64,000 nucleotides of DNA. It comes from Parafrankia irregularis. GTDB lineage: Bacteria > Actinomycetota > Actinomycetes > Frankiales > Frankiaceae. Position numbers and translations under genes: made by a program. This document shows positions 17,210 to 24,961 of the stretch, piece after piece (the stretch's first letter is position 1; each line of letters starts with the position of its first letter). The stretch spans positions 169,674 to 233,673 of the forward strand of contig NZ_FAOZ01000010.1 in NCBI RefSeq assembly GCF_001536285.1, written 5' to 3'. The notes under the pieces are model-generated. The model saw only the letters and a program-made list of their open reading frames with translations, had not been told where the DNA came from and ran no database searches.

Positions 17210-18591
17210 CGCTGGAACCGGTAGGTCTGGAGGCGGTGCCGCATCCCCATGTGGACGAGGATCGCCGCGAGGAACAGCATGCAGCCGGCGGCCCAGCCCA
17301 GGGCCGTCGGCACCGGCGATTTGGCGGCAGCCATATGCGCCTGGAATCTCCCGGTGCTGGCGCTGACCGCGGTCTCGAAACTGTTGTCGAGATCCGCGAA
17401 GGCCGCCGCGCCCTCACCGACGGTCAGCCGCGCCGCTCTCAGGAACTCCGTGCCGGTTCCGGAGAGAGCTCTGGTGACCTCATCATGGTTCCGCTGCCAG
17501 CGCGCGATATTGCTCCTGATCTGGCTTACGGTCTCCGCCGGCAACTCCTCGACGGTCATGGCCTCGCCGAGGTCGGCGAGCGAGTTGTTCCAGTCGTCTT
17601 CGGAGTCGTCGTTGACGCCCAGCGACAGCACCGCCAGATTCTCGTCGGCGCGGGCCTGCGAGGCGAAGACCCGTGCCTGCGACAGTGTCGTCATCGGGAC
17701 GTACCCTTCGTTCACACTGCTGCTGGCCCTGGATTCCTGGAGCAGAGCACTGGCACCGAACAGGCTGGCCGCCGCCAGCACACACCCCGTCGCGGCTACC
17801 AGCCGGATCTCGAAAACCCGGCGGCTTCGTCGGGAGTAATAGACCTGCAGCCCGAGCAGCACTGTCCCGCCGCCGGCGACCAACACGACGAGAAGCAGGT
17901 CGACACGGCCGTCGGTCGCGGTGCGGAAGTCCGCGTCGACCTCGTTCCCCGCGATCCCGATCAGGCTGTCGACCCGCGGGATGATCTCCTGCCGAGCCAG
18001 GTCGGAGGCCCTGCGGAGATACGCCTCCGCGGTCGAGCTTCCCGTCCGTACGTAGGCCTGGGCGGTGTTCACCAGGCCTACGTACTGCGGGATCAGCTCG
18101 CCCAGCGTTTTCAGAAGGGTGCCGGCGCACTCCCCCCTGACCGACGGGCCGCTGGTGGGGCAGCCCTCGACACCGAGCTGCCGCATCTCAACCACGCCTG
18201 CCGCGGCCGCCGTGATGTCACCGTTGGTCGTGGAACGGTCGGCCGCGGTGCCGTACGCGGCCCGTTTTTCCTCTGGCGTGTCGTGAACGGGATCCGTCTG
18301 CGCCACGTGCGCGAACACCGATGCGGCCGCGGCCGCGTCGGCGCTCGACACCTTGCTGCGGACGAGCTGGGCCTCGATGACGACCTCACCGGCCCGGTTC
18401 CTGGCGTCGGCCAGCGCGTCGCCGCGCACGGACGCCGCGAAGATCATCGTGGTTCCGGCGACGAGCAGCCAGCCGACGACGAAAAGGGCGGTTCCGCGGA
18501 GCCGGATCGGTGTGTCGGCTCGGCTCCACCGGGAGACCACAGGGCTGGCCGCCGCCCCGGCGAGTGCCACGCGCTGCACAGAACTGGCCAC
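17206..18591 (-). CDS. glnX: GlnX-like membrane sensor protein
   Basis: From the GTG at 18591 the product is 461 residues (mycobacterial GlnX ~440). It has four hydrophobic segments: LRGTALFVVGWLLVAGTTMIF near the N-terminus, LLLVVLVAGGGTVLLGL and CVLAAASLFGASALL in the middle, and ALGWAAGCMLFLAAILV near the C-terminus. Two helical extracytoplasmic regions alternate with them, the chemoreceptor-like layout described for GlnX. The next gene, glnH, overlaps its stop. GlnX is thought to pass GlnH ligand status to PknG. The open frame upstream of 18591 is less likely coding because it runs into the divergent promoter; GAATATATTC just upstream suits a -10 for a leaderless or short-leader mRNA. Confidence 0.85.
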   Translation of the reverse strand: MASSVQRVALAGAAASPVVSRWSRADTPIRLRGTALFVVGWLLVAGTTMIFAASVRGDALADARNRAGEVVIEAQLVRSKVSSADAAAAASVFAHVAQTDPVHDTPEEKRAAYGTAADRSTTNGDITAAAAGVVEMRQLGVEGCPTSGPSVRGECAGTLLKTLGELIPQYVGLVNTAQAYVRTGSSTAEAYLRRASDLARQEIIPRVDSLIGIAGNEVDADFRTATDGRVDLLLVVLVAGGGTVLLGLQVYYSRRSRRVFEIRLVAATGCVLAAASLFGASALLQESRASSSVNEGYVPMTTLSQARVFASQARADENLAVLSLGVNDDSEDDWNNSLADLGEAMTVEELPAETVSQIRSNIARWQRNHDEVTRALSGTGTEFLRAARLTVGEGAAAFADLDNSFETAVSASTGRFQAHMAAAKSPVPTALGWAAGCMLFLAAILVHMGMRHRLQTYRFQR

Positions 18592-18598
18592 AATCCGG

Positions 18599-18608
18599 GA
18601 ATATATTC
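18599..18608 (-). promoter_or_regulatory. candidate -10 / palindrome before glnX
   Basis: GAATATATTC is an AT-only-core perfect palindrome in otherwise GC-rich DNA. Read leftward it gives TATATT ending about 10 bases before the chosen GTG 18591, suitable for a -10 with a leaderless start. Confidence 0.35.
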
Positions 18609-18821
18609 TCCGCGATGCGTCCGGTCCGCACCGCCACCGAAATAGGCCGCGTTCGCAGACATCTGTCCGCTGGACGCCGTCCTGACAACGACCAGGAGAG
18701 CCTGCGAAGATTTCGGTGATCCGCGCAGTCGGCGGTGTTCCCCTCCGGGACCCGTGGTACGTCTGGCATATCCCTGGCTGGAGATCGCGGATCGCCAGTG
18801 TGACGACGGAGGAACGATCAT

Positions 18822-20570
18822 GTGGCCGACGGGCCGGTGGGCAGCGCGGCGGGCCGGGCGGCGGCACGGCCACGGTGGTGTGCGGTGATCTACGACCGGG
18901 AGCAGGTCGCCCGAGCGCTGCCGGACTACGTCCTCGGCGAGCATCTCGGCTCGGGAACGTTCGGTGCCGTGCTGGCCGCGCAGCACCGGGAGATGGACCG
19001 GCCGGTGGCGGTCAAGGTGCTGCCGGCCAAGACCTTGCGTGGCAACACCACCGACGAGGCCAAGCTGCTCGGTCAGCTCGACCATCCTCATGTGGTGCGG
19101 GTCCACGACGCGAGGCGGACCGACGACCTGTGCCTCGTGGTGATGGAGCTGCTGCCCGGTGGCACGCTGACCCAACGACAGATCGGCTTCGGGCCGACGC
19201 AGGTCTGCGCGGTCGGCCTGGCGGTGGCCGCGGCGCTGGCCTACATCCACCGTCCGGGCGGCCAGGCCCAGGGCCTGCTGCACCGCGACATCAAGCCCGA
19301 CAACATCCTGTTCGCCGCGGACGGAACGCCGAAGGTCGGCGACTTCGGGATCGCGAAGCTCTTCGACGGATCGGGCGCCGCGGCCAGCGGGCTCGCCGGC
19401 ACCCCGGCGTACATGGCGCCCGAGCAGTTCAACGGCGACCGGCTGAGCCCGGCGACCGACCTGTACGCGCTGGCCACCGTGCTCTACCAGGCACTCGCGG
19501 GCCGCGCCCCCTACGACGGGTCAAAGGAGTGGGGCCTGCTGCGCTACCAGAAGCGCAAGGACCCCCCACCACCGCTGGACGACGTGCCCACCCCCGTCGC
19601 CATGGTGATCATGCGGACGCTGGCGAGGTCCCCGGCCGACCGCTACGCCAGCGCCGTCGAGTTCTCCCTGGCCCTCGCCCGGGCCGGAGCCGAGGCCTTC
19701 GGCCCGGGCTGGCTCACCCGTGTCGGGCACCCCCTGCACCTCGACGACGCCGTCCGGGCCACCGCCGGATCCGGCGTCCCCGGCGGATCGGCCACGGACA
19801 CCGCCGGCCAGCGGACCATCGTCACGCACGGCGGGCCGCGACGGCACCCCGAGCACCGCGGCCCCCGCACCGGCCAGCCCGGGGGCATCCGCACCGGCCA
19901 GCCCGGGGGCATCCGCACCGGCCAGTCCGGCGGCATCCGCACCAGCCAGCAGCGGACCCGGCACGACGACCATCCGGAAGTCCTCGCCGCGGCACACAGC
20001 GACGCCAGCGAGCTGAGCGACGTCGGCGACCACGAGGCCGCCCGCACCCTCGACGAGGACACGCTCGCCCGGCGCCTGCGCGTCCTCGGACCCGACCATC
20101 GCGACACCCTCGCCACGGCCCACAACCTCGCCGCCGACCTCGCCGCGCTCGGCGACCAGCGCGGTGCCCGCGACCTCTACCTGGACACCTTCGCCCGGCG
20201 CCGCGCCGTCCTCGGCCCCGCCGACGCCGGGACCCTCACCACGGCCTTCAACCTCGCGGTCGTGCTGAGCGCCCTCGACGAGCACGAGCACGCCCGCGAT
20301 CTCGGCGAGGAAACCCTCAGGCTGCGGCGCGGCACGCTCGGCCCCGACCACGCCGACACCCTCGCCGCGGCCTTCAACCTCGCCGTCTATCTGGGCCGGC
20401 TCGGCCGCTACCAGGAGGCCCGCACGATCGGCGAGAACGTCTGGGCCGACCGCTGCCGGCTCCTCGGCGCCGGCCATCCCGACGTTCTGCGCACCGCGGC
20501 GGCGCTGCAGTGGTGGATCCACCAGGACCAGGCCGCCGCGCCAGAGCAGGCCGTCGCGCCCACTCCGTGA
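18822..20570 (+). CDS. serine/threonine protein kinase with C-terminal TPR-like repeats
   Basis: GTG 18822 is preceded by GGAGGAA at 18808-18814. The 582-residue protein has an N-terminal Hanks-type kinase domain (~25-290): GSGTFGAV loop, Lys65 in VAVKV, HRDIKPDN with Asp156, and DFG with Asp174. A linker with repeated RTGQPGGI units (24-bp DNA repeat) leads to kinesin-light-chain-like tetratricopeptide repeats (LGPDHRDTLATAHNLA, LGPADAGTLTTAFNLA, LGPDHADTLAAAFNLA). There is no transmembrane segment or PASTA domain. It is divergent from glnX by 230 bp and may be a second kinase branch of the same island; its substrate is unknown. Confidence 0.9.
   Translation: MADGPVGSAAGRAAARPRWCAVIYDREQVARALPDYVLGEHLGSGTFGAVLAAQHREMDRPVAVKVLPAKTLRGNTTDEAKLLGQLDHPHVVRVHDARRTDDLCLVVMELLPGGTLTQRQIGFGPTQVCAVGLAVAAALAYIHRPGGQAQGLLHRDIKPDNILFAADGTPKVGDFGIAKLFDGSGAAASGLAGTPAYMAPEQFNGDRLSPATDLYALATVLYQALAGRAPYDGSKEWGLLRYQKRKDPPPPLDDVPTPVAMVIMRTLARSPADRYASAVEFSLALARAGAEAFGPGWLTRVGHPLHLDDAVRATAGSGVPGGSATDTAGQRTIVTHGGPRRHPEHRGPRTGQPGGIRTGQPGGIRTGQSGGIRTSQQRTRHDDHPEVLAAAHSDASELSDVGDHEAARTLDEDTLARRLRVLGPDHRDTLATAHNLAADLAALGDQRGARDLYLDTFARRRAVLGPADAGTLTTAFNLAVVLSALDEHEHARDLGEETLRLRRGTLGPDHADTLAAAFNLAVYLGRLGRYQEARTIGENVWADRCRLLGAGHPDVLRTAAALQWWIHQDQAAAPEQAVAPTP
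19866..19952. repeat. 24-bp tandem repeat in kinase linker
   Basis: Three full 24-bp units (19866, 19890, 19914) and a partial fourth encode RTGQPGGI repeats between kinase and TPR parts. The first two units are identical. Confidence 0.9.
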
Positions 20571-20663
20571 GCTGATCGGTCCTCGCGCCGCCGCCACCGC
20601 CCGATCGCCGGCCACCCGACGCCGGCCGCCTGGTCAGCGACCGCCCGGTCAGCGGCCGCCCGG

Positions 20664-21530
20664 TCAGCGTCGGAGCAGGCCGGCTTCCTGGATGGCGGAG
20701 GCGACGAGCTGGCCGTCCCGGGTGAAGAAGGTGCCCCGGGAAAGCCCGCGCGCGCCGCCGACGCTGGGGCTGTCCTGCGCGAACAGCAGCCAGTCGTCGG
20801 CGCGGAAGGGCCGGTGGAACCACATCGCGTGGTCGAGGGAGACCACGTCGACGCGGCCCGGCCCGGCGCCGTAGGGCAGGCTCGCGGTGCTCGCCAGGGT
20901 CAGGTCGGACAGGTAGGTCAGCGCGCAGGCATGCAGCAGCGGGTCGTCCGGCAGCGGCTGGTCGACCCGTACCCAGACGTTCTGGCGCGGCATCCCGTCG
21001 GCAGCCGCGAGCGCGGGATCGAACGCCGGCCGGTGCGCCGCGCCCTCGGCGCCGCTCGGGATCGAGCGGACGTCGATCAGCAGGAACGGCCGGTACTCGG
21101 GGGCCTCGTCGATCGGCCCCCACCAGCGGCGCAGCGTCTCCGGCAGCGGGACGTCCGGTGCCTTCAGCTGGTGCTCCTCGGCGGTGTCACGCGGCCGTTG
21201 GAACGACGCCGACATCGAGAAGATGGTCTCGCCGTTCTGGACCGCGCTCACGCGGCGGGTGGAGAACGACCGGCCGTCCCGGATGCGTTCGACGAGGTAC
21301 AGGATCGGCGCATCGGTGCGCCCCGGCCGCAGGAAATAGCCGTGCAGGGAGTGCATCCACCGGTCGGGCTCCACCGTCCGGCCCGCGGCGATCTGGGCCT
21401 GCGCCGCGACCTGCCCGCCGAAGGCGCGCATCGGTGCGCCGTCATGGCATGAGCCACGGAAGATGTCGCGATCGATGGTCTCCAGCGACAGCAGATCCGC
21501 GAACTCGGGCCGCTGCGCGGTCACCGCCAC
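20664..21530 (-). CDS. tesB: acyl-CoA thioesterase II
   Basis: 288 residues with two tandem hotdog domains typical of TesB. The N-terminal half contains FGGQVAAQAQIAAGRTV and the C-terminal half contains LTYLSDLTL and SLDHAMWFHRPFRADDWLL, a family signature with the catalytic Asp region. The enzyme hydrolyses medium/long acyl-CoA to free acid and CoA in the cytoplasm. Start GTG 21530 gives MAVTAQRPEF; no strong ribosome site. It is convergent with the kinase and separated by 93 bp containing a 15-bp tandem repeat (around 20634-20668). No functional tie to the kinase is evident. Confidence 0.92.
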   Translation of the reverse strand: MAVTAQRPEFADLLSLETIDRDIFRGSCHDGAPMRAFGGQVAAQAQIAAGRTVEPDRWMHSLHGYFLRPGRTDAPILYLVERIRDGRSFSTRRVSAVQNGETIFSMSASFQRPRDTAEEHQLKAPDVPLPETLRRWWGPIDEAPEYRPFLLIDVRSIPSGAEGAAHRPAFDPALAAADGMPRQNVWVRVDQPLPDDPLLHACALTYLSDLTLASTASLPYGAGPGRVDVVSLDHAMWFHRPFRADDWLLFAQDSPSVGGARGLSRGTFFTRDGQLVASAIQEAGLLRR

Positions 21531-21676
21531 CCGCCCGCCGGCACCAGAGTGGGCAACGCCTGCACGGCTACCAGCCGAAACGAAAGGATCAGGGCCACGG
21601 TTGGAGGCTACGCCGTACCCACCGCGGCCCGCTCATCCCAGCTCGCCGCGGCCCGCTGATCGCAACGCACCGCGGC

Positions 21677-22411
21677 TCAGCCCAGCTCGCCGCCCGCTCC
21701 GGCGCCCGGCGTGACCAGCCCGGTCTCGTAGGCGACGACCACCGCCTGCGCGCGGTCCCGAAGCCCGAGCTTGGCCATGATCCGCGCGACGTGGGTCTTC
21801 ACCGTCGCCTCGCTCAGGCTCAGTCGCGCCGCGAGCTCCGCGTTGCTCAGACCGGATGCCAGCAGCTGAAGCACCTCGAGCTCCCGCGGGGTCAGGGTGG
21901 AGAGGTCACGGTGCAGGGCGGTGCCGCGGTCGGCGCGGGCGAACCGTTCGACGAGTCGTCGGGTGATCGCCGGCGCCAGCAGCGCGTCCCCGAGCCGGAC
22001 CAGGCGCACCGCCCCGACGAGCTGCTCCGGGCTGACGTCCTTGAGCAGGAATCCGCTGGCGCCGGCGGCCAGCGCCGCGTAGACGTACCGGTCGAGGTCG
22101 AACGTCGTCAGGATGATCACCCGAGGCACGCCGGTCACCGTGGCGCTGCCGAGGATGCGCCGGGTGGCCTCCAGCCCGTCCATCTCCGGCATGCGGATGT
22201 CCATGAGCACGACGTCCGGGCAGGTCCGGCGCACCGCCTCCACCGCCTGGACGCCGTTGGCGGCCTCGGCGACGACCTCGATTCCGTCGGCGGCCAGGAT
22301 CATCGCGAAACCAGCACGCACCAGCGCCTGATCGTCGACGATCACCACCCGCAGCGGCGGCGACGCTGCCTCTGCGGCTGCCCCTGCCCCGGCCTCTGCC
22401 GCGCCGGTCAC
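21677..22411 (-). CDS. NarL/LuxR-family response regulator
   Basis: 244 residues from GTG 22411. The receiver domain (~18-135) has RVVIVDDQALVRAG, the phospho-acceptor Asp in VVLMDIRMPEMDG and Lys in GFLLKDVSPEQL. The C-terminal LuxR helix-turn-helix (~170-235) is LTPRELEVLQLLASGLSNAE and SEATVKTHVARIMAKL. It starts 49 bp after the histidine kinase stop on the same strand, so they form one operon. The likely target is the divergent ABC transporter operon at 24236 and its own promoter. Confidence 0.92.
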   Translation of the reverse strand: MTGAAEAGAGAAAEAASPPLRVVIVDDQALVRAGFAMILAADGIEVVAEAANGVQAVEAVRRTCPDVVLMDIRMPEMDGLEATRRILGSATVTGVPRVIILTTFDLDRYVYAALAAGASGFLLKDVSPEQLVGAVRLVRLGDALLAPAITRRLVERFARADRGTALHRDLSTLTPRELEVLQLLASGLSNAELAARLSLSEATVKTHVARIMAKLGLRDRAQAVVVAYETGLVTPGAGAGGELG

Positions 22412-22460
22412 GGTGCCGCTTCCGTCCTGACAAACACCGGCCTCATACCTGACGAGGGTG

Positions 22461-23975
22461 TCACGGCGCGGGCACCGGGATCGGCCCCGGCACCGGGATG
22501 ACGGCGGTGACACGGTACCCACCTGTGGGCCGCTCCCCGGCCTCCAGCGTGCCGCCGTACACGGCGAGCCGCTCGCGCAGGCCGAGCAGTCCCGCACCGC
22601 TGCCGGCGGACGCCGCCGCGGTGGGCATGCCACCCGAGTCGGTGACGTCGATCCGGAGCCGGTCGGGCTCGTACCCGAGGCGGACCTGGATGCGTGCCCC
22701 GGCGGCATGCTTCATGGTGTTCGTCATGGCCTCCTGCACCACCCGGTAGGCCGTCAGGTCCGCCCCGGTGGACAGCGCCAACGGCGTCCCTTCGGTGCGC
22801 ACCTCGACCGCGACGCCGGCGTCACCGACCCGGGCGACGAGCGCGCCGAGCTGGCCGAGACCCGGCTGCGGCTCCAGCCCGGTCTCGGCCCGATCCACCG
22901 GCTCCGCCATCGCCGCTGCCGCCGTCGCCGCCGCGGTCGTCTCCGCCGTCGTCTCCGCCAGCGGCATCGTCATCGTCAGCAGGCCCATCACGTGCCGCAG
23001 CTCCGACATCGCGGCCCGCCCACCCGCCTCCACCGAGAGCAGCGCCTCGCGAGCCCGGTCGGGGGCGAGGTCGAGCACCTTGCGGGCGGCCCCGGCCTGG
23101 ATGACCATCACGCTGACGTTGTGCGTGACCACGTCGTGCAGCTCCCGGGCGATCCGGGCCCGCTCCTGGTCGACCGCGCGCCGGCTCGCTGTGGCCTGCT
23201 CGGCCTCGAGGCGCCGGATCCGCTGCGTCTGCCCGTGGATGGCGTTCGCCGCCAGCCCGATCGGGATCAGCAGCAGGAACGGCAGGTAGGCGGAGGAGAT
23301 CTCCGGCACGTTGTGCTCGTGGCGCACGGCGACCACCGCCGCGCCGACCAGGACACACGCGACCGCGGCTCGTCGGTGCGGGCTGTACATCGCCGCGCTG
23401 TAGGCCGCGATGAGGACCGAGATGAAGGTGAACACGGTCGTGTCGTCGCCGGTGGCACGCACCTGGACCAGCAGCGCCGGGACGAGCACCGCCGCGTAGG
23501 CGGCGAGTGGACGCCACCTGCGGGCGAGCAGCGGCAACGCGCTCAGCCCGGCGAGGACGAGCTGCCAGACCGGGGCACGCCCGGGTACCTGCTGGGCGTA
23601 CTCGAACGGCCCCACCGGCGCGATCCCCGGCCAGCCCCTCCGGACCAGCGGGTCCGGAGGGTCCGGAGGGTCCGGAGGGTCCGGCTGCTCTGGCCGTTCC
23701 GGCTGTCCTCGCTGTTCTGGTTGTTCGACCGGGTCAGACGGTTCCACCGGGTTCCGCTGGCCCTGTGCCTGCGAGTGCTCGCCGACGCCGGACGACACGG
23801 GCACCCGGACGCTGAAATCGCCTGACGACTGCCAGGTCGCGATCATCGTCGCCGCCGCGAGCACCACCGCCAGGATCACGTCGGCCGCCCAGGCCCAGGC
23901 CGACAGCCCGCCGGCCGGGCCGTCGACGCGGGGTCGGAGCCGCCGCCAGCGGTCACCGGGGCTGGGGCGCGTCAC
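22461..23975 (-). CDS. sensor histidine kinase (HisKA_3)
   Basis: 504 residues from GTG 23975. An N-terminal membrane segment (ADVILAVVLAAATMIATW) is followed by a long Pro/Asp-rich extracytoplasmic insert (PDPPDPPDP, 9-bp DNA repeat) and a cluster of further membrane helices. After it come a HisKA_3 dimerisation domain ERARIARELHDVVTHNVSVM with the phospho-accepting His and a HATPase domain (QEAMTNTMKHAAGARI, then GAGLLGLRERLAVYGG). It partners the response regulator downstream. The input signal is unknown; kinases next to FtsX-type exporters often sense cell-envelope stress or peptides. Confidence 0.9.
   Translation of the reverse strand: MTRPSPGDRWRRLRPRVDGPAGGLSAWAWAADVILAVVLAAATMIATWQSSGDFSVRVPVSSGVGEHSQAQGQRNPVEPSDPVEQPEQRGQPERPEQPDPPDPPDPPDPLVRRGWPGIAPVGPFEYAQQVPGRAPVWQLVLAGLSALPLLARRWRPLAAYAAVLVPALLVQVRATGDDTTVFTFISVLIAAYSAAMYSPHRRAAVACVLVGAAVVAVRHEHNVPEISSAYLPFLLLIPIGLAANAIHGQTQRIRRLEAEQATASRRAVDQERARIARELHDVVTHNVSVMVIQAGAARKVLDLAPDRAREALLSVEAGGRAAMSELRHVMGLLTMTMPLAETTAETTAAATAAAAMAEPVDRAETGLEPQPGLGQLGALVARVGDAGVAVEVRTEGTPLALSTGADLTAYRVVQEAMTNTMKHAAGARIQVRLGYEPDRLRIDVTDSGGMPTAAASAGSGAGLLGLRERLAVYGGTLEAGERPTGGYRVTAVIPVPGPIPVPAP
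23651..23684. repeat. 9-bp tandem repeat in histidine kinase
   Basis: Three full GGTCCGGAG units and a partial one encode the Pro-Asp-Pro repeats of the kinase extracytoplasmic insert. Confidence 0.85.
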
Positions 23976-24235
23976 CGGACCAGTGTCGCAAGGCGGAACA
24001 GCCGGCACATCAACCTCAGCGGTCAGCTGGCTACATCGACGACCTACATCCCCAGGATGACCTGCCGGTCGATCAGTCGGAAGCGGTACCAGACCTCGCC
24101 CCCGCGGACGACGTGCCGAGCCGCGCTCCGGGCCTACCGTCCGCGTTGGCCCGACCACGTTGACGCGACTGCGGGCGCCCCCGGCCGCCCTGCGGCCCGA
24201 AGCGCCGGCTCTGCAACCGAGGAGGAACCCCGTCC
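23976..24235. promoter_or_regulatory. divergent promoter region, two-component system / ABC transporter
   Basis: 260 bp between divergent operons. A 7-bp direct repeat CTACATC occurs at 24031 and 24044, 13 bases apart, and is a weak candidate half-site for the NarL-type regulator. GAGGAGG just before the GTG 24236 is the ribosome site of the ABC gene. Confidence 0.35.
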
Positions 24236-24961
24236 GTGACCAGCACCGAGCCCCTTACCGAGGAGCCCGCCGCAGGAGCACCACCGGTCATCGAGCTGCG
24301 GGAGGTGACCAAGAAGTACGACTCCGGAGCGCCCGCGCTCGCCAGCCTGTCGCTGCGGGTGAGCCCCGGCGAGGCACTCGCCGTCCTCGGCCCGTCGGGC
24401 AGCGGCAAGTCAACCCTGCTCAACCTGATCGCCGGGCTCGACCGGCCGAGTTCGGGCGCCGTCACAGTGGACGGACGCCGGGTCGACCAGATGAGTGAGA
24501 CGGCGTCGGCGAAGTTCCGCCGTGGCCGCGTCGGCATGGTCTTCCAGTTCTTCAACCTGCTCGACGACCTCACCGTGCTGGACAACGTCCTGCTGCCGGC
24601 CCAGCTCTGCGGGGTGCCCCGCGCGCAGGCCCGGGAACGTGCTGTGGGCCTGCTCCGCCACCTGCGCATAGACCGGTACGCGGCGGCCTACCCCGGCCGG
24701 TTGTCCGGTGGGCAGCGGCAGCGGGTCGCGGTCGCCCGCGCGCTGGTCAACCGCCCGGCGCTGCTGCTCGCGGACGAGCCGACCGGGGCGCTCGACACCG
24801 CCGCCGGCGAGGAGGTGACGGCGCTGCTCGCCGAGCTCAACCGGGAAGGGCTGACCGTCGTGCTCGTCACGCACGACGTCCGGCTCGCCGAGGCGACCGC
24901 GACCCGTGTCATCGAGCTGGTGGACGGCGCGATCGTGCGCGATGCCGCGGTGGGCGCCTGA
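24236..24961 (+). CDS. ABC transporter ATP-binding protein (MacB/LolD type)
   Basis: 241 residues from GTG 24236, after a strong GAGGAGG. It has Walker A GPSGSGKS (Lys58), Q-loop VFQFFNLLDDLTVLDNV, signature LSGGQRQR, Walker B LLLADEPTGALD and switch His in VLVTHD. FFNLLDDLTVLDNV is typical of the MacB/LolD class that pairs with FtsX-fold permeases. Its stop overlaps the next ATG (TGATG). It powers an exporter or mechanotransmission complex, probably controlled by the divergent two-component system. Confidence 0.95.
   Translation: MTSTEPLTEEPAAGAPPVIELREVTKKYDSGAPALASLSLRVSPGEALAVLGPSGSGKSTLLNLIAGLDRPSSGAVTVDGRRVDQMSETASAKFRRGRVGMVFQFFNLLDDLTVLDNVLLPAQLCGVPRAQARERAVGLLRHLRIDRYAAAYPGRLSGGQRQRVAVARALVNRPALLLADEPTGALDTAAGEEVTALLAELNREGLTVVLVTHDVRLAEATATRVIELVDGAIVRDAAVGA

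Noticed and set aside
18716..20575. 619-codon frame overlapping the TPR kinase
   Set aside because: It is a second frame of the same DNA with Arg/Pro-rich low complexity, while the kinase frame has every catalytic motif.
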